Positions 1 to 9,337 of a stretch of DNA of 64,000 bases are shown here, in pieces. Position numbers and translations under genes: made by a program. Each line of letters opens with the position of its first letter. The first letter of the stretch is position 1. This DNA is from an uncultured Muribaculaceae bacterium (GTDB lineage Bacteria > Bacteroidota > Bacteroidia > Bacteroidales > Muribaculaceae), in NCBI GenBank assembly GCA_934667475.1, contig CAKUMB010000007.1, forward strand, positions 41,620 to 105,619, in the 5' to 3' direction. The notes below the pieces were generated by a model. The model was not told the DNA's origin. It saw nothing but the letters and a program-made list of their open reading frames with translations, and did not search any database.

Positions 1-422
1 ATCCAGTCGGTGAGCATCAGCAGCCTGCGGGCAAAGCCGTGGGCTGTGGGCCACACAAGGCCTGTGAAGGTGTGCACCCGCCGCGGAACGCGTGTAGCCC
101 ATGCGGCCATCATGCACAGAAGCCCAGCCTTGGGCGTCATAGAATGCACCATATAGGGCCGCTCGCGGCGGAACACCTTTATCATGTTTAGCAGCGCACG
201 CAAGTCGCGCATGGGCGCTATGCGCCGCTCCATGTTCACACCGATTGTCTTAATGCCATACCGCTTGTGCAATTCGGCAAGTTCCTCGTCGGGCGACGAA
301 AGCAGCACAAGTTCAAACTTGTCCATCAGAGCCTCGAACGAGCCGTTGAGGAAAGTGCCGAGCGAAGTGCCTATGGTTGCGGCGCGTATCAGTTTGCGCT
401 TGTTTGGCATATGTGTCGCCAT
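1..422 (-). CDS. Glycosyltransferase family 4, N-terminal part (cut by window edge)
   Basis: An open minus-strand frame runs from an ATG at 422 to the window edge, about 140 residues without a stop. The N-terminus (MATHMPNKRKLIRAATIG) leads into a Rossmann-like half ending with 'HSMTPKAGLL' and 'RRVHTFTGLVWPT', which is typical of CapM/PglA-like GT4 enzymes that add a sugar to an undecaprenyl-linked acceptor. The ATG directly follows the TAA of the aminotransferase gene (423-425), so the two are probably cotranslated; an ATG at 410 is an alternative start. The nucleotide-sugar-binding C-terminal half lies outside the window, so donor and acceptor cannot be guessed. Confidence 0.85.
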   Translation of the reverse strand, partial: MATHMPNKRKLIRAATIGTSLGTFLNGSFEALMDKFELVLLSSPDEELAELHKRYGIKTIGVNMERRIAPMRDLRALLNMIKVFRRERPYMVHSMTPKAGLLCMMAAWATRVPRRVHTFTGLVWPTAHGFARRLLMLTDW

Positions 423-1613
423 TTAATGCCCGATGCAGCCCCTTATCACATCCACAATGCGCCTCACATCATCATCGCTCACACACGGGCCGCTGGGCAG
501 GCACAGGCCGGTGCTGAACAGAGATTCGCTCACACCGTTCACATAGCTCGGGTTGGCAGCATACACAGGCTGGCAGTGCATGGGCTTCCACAGCGGGCGG
601 CTCTCTATGCCGGCGGCGTCGAGGGCTTGTCGCATGGCCTCCACATTGTCGTTGGGCCTCAAGTGGGAGGCTTCGCTGCCGTAGGCCGTCTCCTGCCCGG
701 CCACATGCAGCTCGGGGCTGATAGTGATTGTGCACAGCCAGAAGTTGCTGTCGCAGCGGCTGTCGGGGTTGTTGTGCAGCTCAATGCCGTCCACCCCCTG
801 CAGCAGCTTGCCGTAGAGGTCATGCACATGCTTGTGGTGTGCAATGTGCTCGTCGACCACCGTCATCTGGCCGCGCCCGATGCCTGCGCACACATTGCTC
901 AGCCGGTAGTTGAAGCCAATGTCGGTGTGCTGGTAATAGGGGTAAGGCTCTCGGGCCTGTGTGGCAAAGTGCAGCACCTCTTTTTTCTCATCAGGACCGG
1001 GGCAGATGAGCGCACCGCCGCCACTGGTGGTTATCATCTTGTTGCCGTTGAACGACAGTGCCCCATAGCGCCCAAATGTGCCCAAGCACCGGCCGTCGAA
1101 GCGCGAGCCGAAGCCCTCGGCCGCATCCTCAATCACCGGAATGCCATAGCGGTCGGCCACGGCCATAATCTCGTCGATGCGGTAGGGCATGCCATAGAGC
1201 GCCACAGGCACAATGGCCTTGGGCTTTTTGCCCGTTTTGCCAATGCGGTCGTTAATGGCCTCCTCAAGCAGCCCTGGATCCATGTTCCACGATCCCTTTT
1301 CCGAGTCGACAAACACCGGCGTCGCGCCCAGATAGGTGGCGGGGTTGCACGAGGCGCAGAATGTGAACGACTGCACAATCACCTCATCGCCCGCACCCAC
1401 GCCGCAGGCCCGCATAGCCAAGTGTATGGCTGCTGTGCCGGCCGACAAAGCAGCCACCTCCTTGTCACCGCCCAAAAAGCGCTTCAAGTCGTCCTCAAAG
1501 CCATCGACGTTCGGCCCCAGAGGCACAACCCAGTTGGAGTCGAATGCGTCCTGAATATATTTCATTTCATTGCCGCTCATGTGAGCAAGACACAGATAAA
1601 TGCGCTGTTTCAT
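423..1613 (-). CDS. DegT/DnrJ/EryC1/StrS-family PLP-dependent sugar aminotransferase
   Basis: 396 residues, the usual length for this family. These enzymes aminate a keto-sugar nucleotide, often making UDP-4-amino-4,6-dideoxy-GlcNAc for bacillosamine-type sugars (PglE/WecE-like). The N-terminal 'YIQDAFDSNWVVPLGPNV' is typical of PglE-like members, 'SAGTAAIHLAMRA' lies in the PLP phosphate-binding part, and 'LSFNGNKMITTSGGG' near residue 190 carries the lysine expected to form the internal aldimine. It sits between two GT4 genes, so a rare amino sugar in the locus's repeat unit is likely. No 4,6-dehydratase partner is visible here and it may lie beyond the left edge. The exact sugar is inference. 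Confidence 0.92.
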   Translation of the reverse strand: MKQRIYLCLAHMSGNEMKYIQDAFDSNWVVPLGPNVDGFEDDLKRFLGGDKEVAALSAGTAAIHLAMRACGVGAGDEVIVQSFTFCASCNPATYLGATPVFVDSEKGSWNMDPGLLEEAINDRIGKTGKKPKAIVPVALYGMPYRIDEIMAVADRYGIPVIEDAAEGFGSRFDGRCLGTFGRYGALSFNGNKMITTSGGGALICPGPDEKKEVLHFATQAREPYPYYQHTDIGFNYRLSNVCAGIGRGQMTVVDEHIAHHKHVHDLYGKLLQGVDGIELHNNPDSRCDSNFWLCTITISPELHVAGQETAYGSEASHLRPNDNVEAMRQALDAAGIESRPLWKPMHCQPVYAANPSYVNGVSESLFSTGLCLPSGPCVSDDDVRRIVDVIRGCIGH

Positions 1614-1634
1614 AATAGTAATATATTGTTGTCT

Positions 1635-2714
1635 TTATGATTTCTCCAGAAGTTTCTTGTAAAGGGCAAGATAGTTGCGGGCCATCACGCTGATGTCATA
1701 CTGTCGCGCCTTGCGCTGGCAGGCCTCGGCCACGGCGCCGTAGTGAGCAGGGTCGGTGCAGAGGCCGCTAATGGCCCGGGCAAAGCCATCGGCGTCGCCT
1801 TCGGCCACTAGCACACCGTGGCCGCTCACCACCTCGCGCAGGCCGTCAACATCGCTGGCTACAAACGGCCGGCCGCTGGCCATGCCCTCGACGCTCGACA
1901 GACTCAGCCCTTCCCAGTGGCTGCTGAGCGCCACCACATCGCTTTCGCGCAGCAGCCGCGGCACATCGGTGCAAACGCCCGTCGTTTCCACCCGGTCGGC
2001 CACGCCAAGGCTCTCGGCCAGTGCGGCCACTTCAGCGCGGCGCGGCCCGTCGCCCACCAGCCGCAGCCGGTAGCACTCAGGCAACTGTGCAATGGCGCGC
2101 ACCAGCGTGTCCTGGTCCTTTTGCGGGCGAAAAGCGGCAATCATAGTCACCAAATGCCTCCCATCAGGGTCAATGCTTTTAATTGGGTTCAGAAAGCGCG
2201 ACGTGTCCACGCCATTGTATATGGTGGTAATGCACGGCTGCGTGCCGATGTAGTGCTCGAGGTTGCATCGTGTTTGGTCGCTGATGCACACAATGCTGTC
2301 ATACTGTGCATACATCCATAGGTCCACTGGACGCAGTGCCCTTATCGAACGGCGGCGGTTGGTGGCATTGTGCTCAGTGGTCACCAAATGTGCATGGCTG
2401 CCGCTCAGCGCTTTGGCCGCGGGGGCAAACAGCTGGCAGGCAGTGTTGTGGGTGTGCACCACGTCATAGCCGCAGCGGCGCATGAGCCGCGCCAGCCGCC
2501 ATGCGTTGACGGGGTTGTACACACCCGTGCCCACACCCAGAGAGTGAGTCACTATGCCCGCCGCCTCCACCTCGCGCTTAAACGGCGTGTCGTGTCCGTC
2601 AAACAAAGCCAGCTCCACCTCGCAGCCCAGCCGCCGCAACTGCGGCAGCAAGTCCACCATCAAGTGCTCGGCACCGCCCGTCTCCATCGACGTTATCACA
2701 TGCAATATCCTCAT
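1635..2714 (-). CDS. Glycosyltransferase family 4 (GT-B fold)
   Basis: 359 residues. The N-terminus 'ILHVITSMETGGAEHLMVDL' carries the GGAE acceptor-side signature of GT4 enzymes. The C-terminal half contains 'TIYNGVDTSRF' and, near residue 265, 'EGLSLSSVEGMASGRPFVAS', the E-x7-E nucleotide-sugar-binding motif. No signal peptide or membrane span is seen, so it should be cytoplasmic or peripheral. It lies 21 nt upstream of the aminotransferase gene in the same direction and is preceded by a 214-nt gap filled by the CACAGAT repeat. Linkage and donor cannot be read from sequence. Confidence 0.9.
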   Translation of the reverse strand: MRILHVITSMETGGAEHLMVDLLPQLRRLGCEVELALFDGHDTPFKREVEAAGIVTHSLGVGTGVYNPVNAWRLARLMRRCGYDVVHTHNTACQLFAPAAKALSGSHAHLVTTEHNATNRRRSIRALRPVDLWMYAQYDSIVCISDQTRCNLEHYIGTQPCITTIYNGVDTSRFLNPIKSIDPDGRHLVTMIAAFRPQKDQDTLVRAIAQLPECYRLRLVGDGPRRAEVAALAESLGVADRVETTGVCTDVPRLLRESDVVALSSHWEGLSLSSVEGMASGRPFVASDVDGLREVVSGHGVLVAEGDADGFARAISGLCTDPAHYGAVAEACQRKARQYDISVMARNYLALYKKLLEKS

Positions 2715-2740
2715 TTCCTAAACATTAATTTTGTGCATCT

Positions 2741-2867
2741 GCCCACAGATGAACTTATTTATATCTCCCACAGATTACACGGATCATCACAGATTTACGA
2801 AACTGAATAAAATTAAAATCCGTGTGCCAATAAAAAGATCTGTGTAAATCTGTGCAATCTGTGGGAG
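2741..2867. repeat. CACAGAT palindromic intergenic repeat, copy 1
   Basis: The gap between two glycosyltransferase genes is filled by short CACAGAT/ATCTGTG units. The outer arms CTCCCACAGAT (2765-2775) and ATCTGTGGGAG (2857-2867) are perfect 11-bp inverted repeats. Inside them are degenerate inverted units (ACACGGAT, CACAGATTTAC and their partners). On the right the ATCTGTG unit recurs about every 9-10 bases. Related copies are at 4979-5108 and 11600-11691. No ORF lies within. Confidence 0.85.
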
Positions 2868-2928
2868 ACTCAAAAAACAGAATCAGTGGGTGACGCCAAT
2901 AAACGAAATCAGTGGGAGCGTCATAGCG

Positions 2929-3789
2929 CTAAGAAGCGTGCTGGTCGCGCAGATGCATAAGCCAGCCCAGCGGCCATACTGCATTCCAAGCCAGCGGAAG
3001 CTGTGGCACCTTGCTGAACTTTTTGCAGCACAGCCTGAACCGCCAGTAGTTGATGGCCGCCTTCAGCTTCTGCCCCCACGGAATGCTCGACAACAGCAAT
3101 TCGGCATAATATGTGGTGCTGGTCACCGGACTTTGCCGTCGCACACGCACAATGTTGTCCGTAAGGCCACCATCCTGATATTCGGCTATGTATATCACCT
3201 TGTTGAAATACCTCAGATTATATTTAAGTGCAATTCTGTTCCACACCAACGCTTCGGGGCAAAATTTCTCACCATCAATCTCAGGAAATGGGAATTCCCT
3301 CATCACGCTGGTCTTGAACACCTCGGCAAGGTCTCCAGTGACGTGGTGCTTAAACCTGATTTCCATTGAATTGCACTCAATGAATTCTTGAGCCAGACCG
3401 CTGCCAATCACCTTGCCGCCATCAGTGGCGTCAAGCCCTGCCACACCACCCATGCTGCTGTCACATTTTGCATATTCCGTAGCAATGCTTTGCAGCGAGT
3501 CGGCAGGCAGATAGTCGTCGCTGTCGACTATGAAAAACAATTCCCCCTTCGCTTGGCCCACGCCGTGGTTAATGGCACGATGCTTGCCGCCGTTGCGCTG
3601 GCTCAGATACTTGATGTCAATCCTTCGCTCGGCAATGAAGCCCTGCACAAGGCTGGCAGTGCCGTCGGTCGAGCCGTCGTCCACTATCAACCACTCAAAG
3701 TCGGTGAACCGTTGCGCGCACAGACTCTCGTAAAGCCTGCCCAGCAAATGCGCGCGATTATATGTGGGTGTGAAAACCGTGATCAGCAT
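2929..3789 (-). CDS. Glycosyltransferase family 2 (GT-A fold)
   Basis: 286 residues. It opens with 'ITVFTPTYNRAHLLGRLYES', followed by 'VDDGSTDGT' near residue 38 and the metal-binding 'VDSDDY' near residue 92, the standard GT-A signatures. No transmembrane segment is evident. It starts 15 nt after the EpsG-like polymerase gene ends, so the two are probably cotranscribed. It would transfer one sugar of the repeat unit; the donor is unknown. Confidence 0.92.
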   Translation of the reverse strand: MLITVFTPTYNRAHLLGRLYESLCAQRFTDFEWLIVDDGSTDGTASLVQGFIAERRIDIKYLSQRNGGKHRAINHGVGQAKGELFFIVDSDDYLPADSLQSIATEYAKCDSSMGGVAGLDATDGGKVIGSGLAQEFIECNSMEIRFKHHVTGDLAEVFKTSVMREFPFPEIDGEKFCPEALVWNRIALKYNLRYFNKVIYIAEYQDGGLTDNIVRVRRQSPVTSTTYYAELLLSSIPWGQKLKAAINYWRFRLCCKKFSKVPQLPLAWNAVWPLGWLMHLRDQHAS

Positions 3790-3804
3790 ACGCTTTTAAA
3801 TGCT

Positions 3805-4959
3805 TTATTTATAGAATTTGTCGATGTCATATTTGCCATCATATTCATACACATCGTGTATTTTGTCGCCAGGCCTGAAACCGTCAGTGAAGAATGTCTT
3901 GTAGGGGTATAGCATCGAGCCCCACGAAATCACAATGCGTGCAAACAGCAGCACCATCATCACCACCAGGCTCGCGCTGTAGGTGGTCACCACGCGCTCG
4001 CGCGAGGCAAGCGACGTGAGGGTGCATATCAGCCCCAGCATGTAGAACCAGCTCAGGCGGCCGCCGTTGAGGCTCTTGGTGAACACCAGCAGAATGGCGC
4101 AGAACACCAGCGCCATGTTGAGCAGCGTCACCTCTTTGGCGCTCTTGCCGTCGATGCGGTCGTAGCGCAACAAGATGTAGCCCAGCATCACCACAGCCTC
4201 AAGCAAGTAGTCGAAGCGGAAACCGCCGCCTTCGGCCTCGGTGGTGTAGGTCTCGGTGCGCGCCTCGCTGCCCGAGAGTGAGCCGAACTGCGAAAACAGC
4301 GCGTCGGTGGTCCCTATCAGCCCCACAACGCCGCACGCCACCATCAATGCTATCACGCTGTTCTTGTCCATCTTGCGCTGAGGCACAAAGTAGAACGGCG
4401 CAAACACAATGGCCGAGTTGTGAAACGAGAACGCCAGCAGCACAATCCCGAAAAACGCCCACGGCCGCCGTCTCACGGCGTAGTCCACCGCCAGCCACGC
4501 AATGCTCGCCGCCAGCACCTGCCGCAAGTAGGTGAAGGTGAAGAAAAACCACAGCCCCATAAACAGCACCAGCGCCATGGGGTAGTTGGAGGCATAGCGC
4601 CGCAGCGACACAAACAGCAGCGCATATATGATTAGCGTCACCGTGAATATAAACACATAGCGGTTCATGGTGAACTGCCCGATGAGCACATTCAGTATGT
4701 CGTAGCCAATTTCTTTTGGATAGAGCGCATACAGCGAGCCCCCATACCACGGGTAGCCCTTATACATCATCTCGGCCGTTTCGTCGAACACGGCCCCGTA
4801 GATATAACGGTCGTAGCCGCCGAGCATGTCGGCGCACCCCAGAATCAGAGCCAGCGCTCCCAGAAACATTCCCAAAAACGCCGCCGAACGCCCTCCGCGC
4901 CCCACAGTGGCAAAGTAAGCCACCACCGGCACGGCAAACAAAGCAAAATAAAGCAACAT
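3805..4959 (-). CDS. EpsG-family (Wzy-like) polysaccharide polymerase
   Basis: 384 residues and highly hydrophobic with about ten likely membrane segments. 'GGYDRYIYGAVFDETAEMMY', 'YDILNVLIG' and 'SFHNSAIVFAPFYF' match the EpsG family of O-antigen/exopolysaccharide polymerases (the SFHxSA motif is characteristic). The role expected from the family is to polymerise undecaprenyl-linked repeat units in the inner membrane after flipping. It is the only polymerase candidate in the locus and works logically with the Wzx-like flippase at 10035-11573. A 175-nt gap with a CACAGAT repeat precedes it. Confidence 0.85.
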   Translation of the reverse strand: MLLYFALFAVPVVAYFATVGRGGRSAAFLGMFLGALALILGCADMLGGYDRYIYGAVFDETAEMMYKGYPWYGGSLYALYPKEIGYDILNVLIGQFTMNRYVFIFTVTLIIYALLFVSLRRYASNYPMALVLFMGLWFFFTFTYLRQVLAASIAWLAVDYAVRRRPWAFFGIVLLAFSFHNSAIVFAPFYFVPQRKMDKNSVIALMVACGVVGLIGTTDALFSQFGSLSGSEARTETYTTEAEGGGFRFDYLLEAVVMLGYILLRYDRIDGKSAKEVTLLNMALVFCAILLVFTKSLNGGRLSWFYMLGLICTLTSLASRERVVTTYSASLVVMMVLLFARIVISWGSMLYPYKTFFTDGFRPGDKIHDVYEYDGKYDIDKFYK

Positions 4960-4978
4960 AACTAAAATCTTAAAAACT

Positions 4979-5108
4979 CTCCCACAGATGGACTATTTAA
5001 CCTCCCACAGATGGGCTTTTATATGACTCCCACAGATTTCACAGATAGCCACAGATTTTTTGATTTATCACAGATATAATCCGTGTGAATCTGTGAAATC
5101 TGTGGGAG
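4979..5108. repeat. CACAGAT palindromic intergenic repeat, copy 2
   Basis: Three successive CTCCCACAGAT-type units lie on the left (about 4979, 5002 and 5027-5037). The last pairs perfectly with ATCTGTGGGAG at 5098-5108. Between them are inverted CACAGAT/ATCCGTG/ATCTGTG units. It occupies almost the whole gap between the polymerase gene and a glycosyltransferase gene. No coding potential is seen. Confidence 0.85.
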
Positions 5109-5134
5109 CCTTAAAAACAAAATCTGTAGGCACA

Positions 5135-6334
5135 CTAAGTGAATAGGTCGAAGAATTGTGCCGACACCGAGCCGCGGTCGTGGTGCCTTAGCACCGCATC
5201 GCGGCCAGCCCTTGCCATCTCCTCATAGCGCTTATGGTGTGCGGCCATGTCGGTCAGGGTTTCAACCACCACCTGCTCGTCGTCATATGCAATGCACTCC
5301 TTGCCATGGCGCACGGCAATGTTTTCAAGCGCAAAACTGGTGCCTATCACCAGCAGCCCATTGGCCAGCGCGTCGAGCACTTTTCCCTTGGTGCCAGTGC
5401 CTATGGTGATGGGTGTCAGTTGCACATCGTGTTGGCATACCTCTGTGATGTAGTCGGGGGCAAACTCAATTACCCTTACTTCCCATCCCGCATCGGTCAG
5501 GCGCTGCGCCAGTGCATTCCAGCCGCGCCCCAAAAATGTGAACTCGTAGTGCTGCGCAAGAGCATAGGCATTAGCGGCAAGGGCTTCAACCAGCATCCGT
5601 CCACGTTGAGCCATATACAAATTGTTCTGCCCCGCCAATAGCAGACGCAGTTTCCCTTTGTGGCTAAAGTCGATTTCCTTGAGCGGATGCTGCACGTCAT
5701 AGTGCGGATGGCGGATGAACCGCGCGTCTGCCGCTGGGTTGATGCGGTGTAATTCCTGGGCATCAGCTTCGCCCACCAAGTGATACCGCACCATGCTGCC
5801 GCCCATCAGATTCCTCTCAAGCCGCCGATATTTAGGACGCATCACGCGGTTGCGCAGCTGTTGTGAACGACGCATAGCCCCCAACTGGCTGTGCAACTCA
5901 ATGCTGCGCTTGTAATACAGCGATTCGCAGTCGGGCAGCGTATGCACAATTCGGTACTGCCGCAATTGTCGTGCAATGCCTCCAAATTCCTCACTGTTTA
6001 CCCAAACTCCGTCGGGTCGCAAATCATTTATCCGCTTGATTATGCGGTTGCGCAGCCTTATGTAGTGAAACACGGGGTAGCGCATCATCATCCTCACCAG
6101 CAGCAGCCTGATGACCCATTGAAGCCACCATGGTTGCTTCAGCACTGTTATGGTGCAGTTGAGCTCGTCAGCAATTGCTGCGATGCGCTGCTGGCTCACT
6201 CCATTGTAGTTAAACGTGAATATGTGCAGTTCAATGTCGCTGCTGCGATACTTGGCCAAGTGGTAGCCAAGCGCTGTAGCCCCCCTGAAGTTTTCCGCCG
6301 TAGGCGTCGACAAAGTAACCTCAACTATCCGCAT
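5135..6334 (-). CDS. Glycosyltransferase, GT4-like (GT-B fold)
   Basis: 399 residues. The N-terminal half is divergent ('VEVTLSTPTAENFRGATALG'). The C-terminal half has 'LLLAGQNNLYMAQRGRMLVE' and 'TIGTGTKGKVLDALANGLLV', where the KVLDALANG segment corresponds to the nucleotide-sugar-binding E-x7-E region with Asp in place of Glu. Proteins of this kind are annotated as glycosyltransferase family 4 or family 1. This is the last GC-rich gene before the composition drops sharply at 6350. It starts 15 nt after the next GT4 gene ends. Confidence 0.8.
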   Translation of the reverse strand: MRIVEVTLSTPTAENFRGATALGYHLAKYRSSDIELHIFTFNYNGVSQQRIAAIADELNCTITVLKQPWWLQWVIRLLLVRMMMRYPVFHYIRLRNRIIKRINDLRPDGVWVNSEEFGGIARQLRQYRIVHTLPDCESLYYKRSIELHSQLGAMRRSQQLRNRVMRPKYRRLERNLMGGSMVRYHLVGEADAQELHRINPAADARFIRHPHYDVQHPLKEIDFSHKGKLRLLLAGQNNLYMAQRGRMLVEALAANAYALAQHYEFTFLGRGWNALAQRLTDAGWEVRVIEFAPDYITEVCQHDVQLTPITIGTGTKGKVLDALANGLLVIGTSFALENIAVRHGKECIAYDDEQVVVETLTDMAAHHKRYEEMARAGRDAVLRHHDRGSVSAQFFDLFT

Positions 6335-6349
6335 AGTATGAACTTTTTA

Positions 6350-7462
6350 TTAAGTTAACATATTTTCAATTTGCTCATTGATGAATTTCGAATCAAATAT
6401 TTTAACTCGTTGCAGACCCCTATTCGCATAATACGCTCTTAGGTGTGCATCCATTTTTAGTTTTATTATCGCATTGAAGATGTCTTCGTCTGATTGTTCA
6501 CAAATGATTCCAAATTCATTGCCCCCTATGATTTCGGATGGTCCGGAAACTTTAGTTGAAATAACGGGAGTACCCAATGCCATGGCTTCGCATATAGATA
6601 AACCGAATCCTTCTGCGATAGACGTGCTTAGCATAATGTCAGCAGCTTTGATGTAAGGGTAAGGATTTTCTACGTATCCCATAAAAATTACCATATCATT
6701 GACATCATATTCATGCGACATCTTTTCTAATTCTAAACGCAGCGGCCCTTCTCCGATTACTTGAAATTTTATTGGGATGTTGTGGACTTTACATTTTTTT
6801 GCCACTCTTATCAATCGATCCAATCCTTTTTGCTTTGTAAGCCTGCATGCTGTTATCGATGTGAAGATTTTGTTTTCTATGTTTGTGGTATTTGATTTCT
6901 GCGTTATTATATCAGTATCAATTGAGTTGTTTATCACAATTGTTTTATTTTTGAATTCAGGGTATAGTTTCAAAAAGGAGGCTCTTGTGTCGGATGACAC
7001 ACAAACAATCCTGTCCATTCTACCATAGGCTTTACGTTCTTCTTGTTTATGAAAAGCATATGATGTATAGTTGAACTGCATAAGGTCAATGTGTACCCAA
7101 CTGACATTTAATGCGTTGTTCTTATGAAGATAGTGTATCTTTAAAGGCATGCCTTCCAAAAAAGAAATCTCTACATCAAAGTCATGCTCGAGTTTCTTGT
7201 TGATGTGGCGCTTAAAAAAATAGTTGATTCCCAATTGCTTAGAAATCCAATGAGACAATCTGTAGTTTAGAGAGTATCCATCCCAAAGAGGAATTATTTT
7301 GACATCGCTTGGTATATACTTAAGGGTTTCACCATTCTTTGCATCAATAAGAGCCAAATAGATGTCAAACTTTTCTTTGCTGAGGGATGTTAATACATTT
7401 ATGAGCACCCTTTCCGCTCCACCAGAGCCCATTTGTCCATAATAGAAAAGAATTTTTCTCAT
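6350..7462 (-). CDS. Glycosyltransferase family 4
   Basis: 370 residues with classical GT4 marks: 'YGQMGSGGAERVLINVLTSL' at the N-terminus, 'TACRLTKQKGLDRLI' in the linker and 'EGFGLSICEAMALGTPVIST' near residue 285. It overlaps the next upstream gene by 4 nt (7459-7462), indicating translational coupling. Codons are AT-rich, unlike the GT genes at 1635-6334, so it belongs to the AT-rich cassette described in the findings. Donor and acceptor are unknown. Confidence 0.92.
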   Translation of the reverse strand: MRKILFYYGQMGSGGAERVLINVLTSLSKEKFDIYLALIDAKNGETLKYIPSDVKIIPLWDGYSLNYRLSHWISKQLGINYFFKRHINKKLEHDFDVEISFLEGMPLKIHYLHKNNALNVSWVHIDLMQFNYTSYAFHKQEERKAYGRMDRIVCVSSDTRASFLKLYPEFKNKTIVINNSIDTDIITQKSNTTNIENKIFTSITACRLTKQKGLDRLIRVAKKCKVHNIPIKFQVIGEGPLRLELEKMSHEYDVNDMVIFMGYVENPYPYIKAADIMLSTSIAEGFGLSICEAMALGTPVISTKVSGPSEIIGGNEFGIICEQSDEDIFNAIIKLKMDAHLRAYYANRGLQRVKIFDSKFINEQIENMLT

Positions 7463-8367
7463 TCGGCTGCAAGTTTAGTGTACAAATTATAATTGTCAAG
7501 GACGGCCTTAAATTGCGTATCATTCATGTCTAATTTTATGTTTTTTGGGGTGAGTCCCATGTCTTGCCACAATGGGTTGTCATAGTACATAAATTCATGT
7601 GCATTATGAGTGGTCATGATGCTATTTGAGCCATTCATCAGAGCCATTGCCTTAAACCATATATCATCTGCAAATTTACAGATGTTCATAAATGTGGATT
7701 CGTCAAAAACATGGTCACTTAAACAGTGTGGAGGATATAGTACACCTGCACACCCAATAGGAAAATTTAATTTTGATGGCTTCTCTGTAATTCCTATTGA
7801 ATCCCAAAGCCCATAAGATTTTGGAATACCAGTATGGTTTAATTTGATTCGCATACACCAGTTTGCACAAATACAATTGGGGTTGGCTTTACTGCTTTTT
7901 ATTAGGAACTCCAATGCGTCGACAGTATAAATTACGTCATCATCCACTGTAATTATGACATCATTTGGGAAAAGTTTTAGGCTTGGGATTAACTTCTTAT
8001 ATGACAGAATATCTTTGTAGTACATTATCTCAAGTCCTCTGCGCTGTTGTTTTAATAATAGCTCTGGGAGGTCGTTGCCTTTCTCCTCTTCGGACAACCA
8101 CAGTAAAATTCTATTTGGCGGAAATGTTTGGTTAAGCAAAGATTCAATCGTGAGGTATACATCGAATATGCGTAGACCGTATGTTGTTAGACTAACAATA
8201 ACTTGCGTTTGATCGCTGTAATATTGGGTTTTACATGTGCCCATTTCTTTAGACGTTAATGCACTATATCTTAATTTAGTGGAATGCAAGTCAAAAAGAG
8301 TCTTCTTTCTCTGCTCGTTAAGTATGTAGTTGAAATAATTGTGAACCCTTTGCTTGAAATCAAACAT
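7459..8367 (-). CDS. Glycosyltransferase-like protein (GT-A type, DDD motif)
   Basis: 302 residues. 'VSLTTYGLRIFDVYLTIESL' followed by 'LLNQTFPPNRILLWL' and then 'TVDDDVIY' matches a GT-A-like family common in capsule loci, usually annotated simply as glycosyltransferase. 'WCMRIKLNHTG' and 'FADDIWFKAMAL' resemble the acceptor/catalytic segments of that group, where the ADD pair may act as base. It overlaps its upstream neighbour by 8 nt and its downstream neighbour by 4 nt. AT-rich composition. The function is family-level only. Confidence 0.78.
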   Translation of the reverse strand: MFDFKQRVHNYFNYILNEQRKKTLFDLHSTKLRYSALTSKEMGTCKTQYYSDQTQVIVSLTTYGLRIFDVYLTIESLLNQTFPPNRILLWLSEEEKGNDLPELLLKQQRRGLEIMYYKDILSYKKLIPSLKLFPNDVIITVDDDVIYTVDALEFLIKSSKANPNCICANWCMRIKLNHTGIPKSYGLWDSIGITEKPSKLNFPIGCAGVLYPPHCLSDHVFDESTFMNICKFADDIWFKAMALMNGSNSIMTTHNAHEFMYYDNPLWQDMGLTPKNIKLDMNDTQFKAVLDNYNLYTKLAAE

Positions 8368-9337
8368 ATCTATTTCGTTTAATGGTGTGCCTAATATTGT
8401 ATATAACGGCTTTTGCAGAATGAAAAATCATCTTAATACATGTAGTACCACTGAAATTACACTTGTTTTTATTGCGCAACCAATAGAAAATATGTTTTGG
8501 GTTGTCCTGTAAATCCCAAAAGCACATTGCTCTTAATTGAGGTTGCATATAGTGGTCAATATTGTCATGGCAAAGTCGATATAAATCTTTGTCTATGTGT
8601 GCCGTCATTCTCAGTTCGTTCTTTAAAAACTGGAAATACCATTGTCTTTCTTGTAACAGAGCATTGTAACGCTCAATTTGATTCTTGCTGCTATTCGTTA
8701 TTGTGATTGAACTTCTTCTATACAAGAACCCAATGGATGCGGTGTTCGCTATGCCTTTGTTAGAGGCCATTAAAAAAGCAGTTATTTTATCTGAAGACCA
8801 TGCGTATGGTAAAAAATAAAAACCTCCAATGTCTTTCAGTTTCTTTGTTCGGAACAGGAAATCTCCAATGAATTGGTCTCGACCCTTCCACAAAAACCAC
8901 ATCATTGAGTAAACGGATTCAAAACTTGGCCTTGGCTCCTGAATATCTACGACTGATGATTCTTCGTTAATGATAAGTGTGCGTGTGTGAAATACATCCA
9001 AAGCCGGATGCTGTTCAATTAATTTAAGGTAATTTGATAGGCAACTTGGAGACAATTTGTCATCATCACCCATGCATATTATATATTCGCCTGTAGCAAG
9101 ATTTAAGCATTTATTCCAATTTTTAACCACATTGTAGCCACCAAAACCAACGGGGTTTTTATAGTATCTGATTCGGCTGTCGCTTTCAAAAGAGCTTACG
9201 ATAGAATCAATATCTTGAGGGGAGTTGTCGTTAACAATAACAACCTCAAAATTGGTGTAGTCTTGACTAAGAACGCTTTCAATACACTCTCGAAGGTATT
9301 GGGCTTTGTAGGTGGGAATAGCGATGGTAAATTTCAT
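8360..9337 (-). CDS. Glycosyltransferase family 2
   Basis: 325 residues beginning 'MKFTIAIPTYKAQYLRECIE', with 'IVNDNSPQD' near residue 36 and 'CMGDDDKLSP' near residue 90 as the GT-A nucleotide- and metal-binding motifs. The rest has no membrane span. It overlaps the acetyltransferase gene upstream by 4 nt and the next GT by 8 nt, so it is part of a tightly packed AT-rich operon segment. The sugar transferred is unknown. Confidence 0.9.
   Translation of the reverse strand: MKFTIAIPTYKAQYLRECIESVLSQDYTNFEVVIVNDNSPQDIDSIVSSFESDSRIRYYKNPVGFGGYNVVKNWNKCLNLATGEYIICMGDDDKLSPSCLSNYLKLIEQHPALDVFHTRTLIINEESSVVDIQEPRPSFESVYSMMWFLWKGRDQFIGDFLFRTKKLKDIGGFYFLPYAWSSDKITAFLMASNKGIANTASIGFLYRRSSITITNSSKNQIERYNALLQERQWYFQFLKNELRMTAHIDKDLYRLCHDNIDHYMQPQLRAMCFWDLQDNPKHIFYWLRNKNKCNFSGTTCIKMIFHSAKAVIYNIRHTIKRNRYV

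Noticed and set aside
267..1640. Long plus-strand open frame of 457 codons
   Set aside because: It is the antisense shadow of the aminotransferase gene on the minus strand; composition is His/Ala/Val-rich without any family motif.
2741..5108. CRISPR array
   Set aside because: The CACAGAT units are short, degenerate and in both orientations, without uniform spacers or cas genes.
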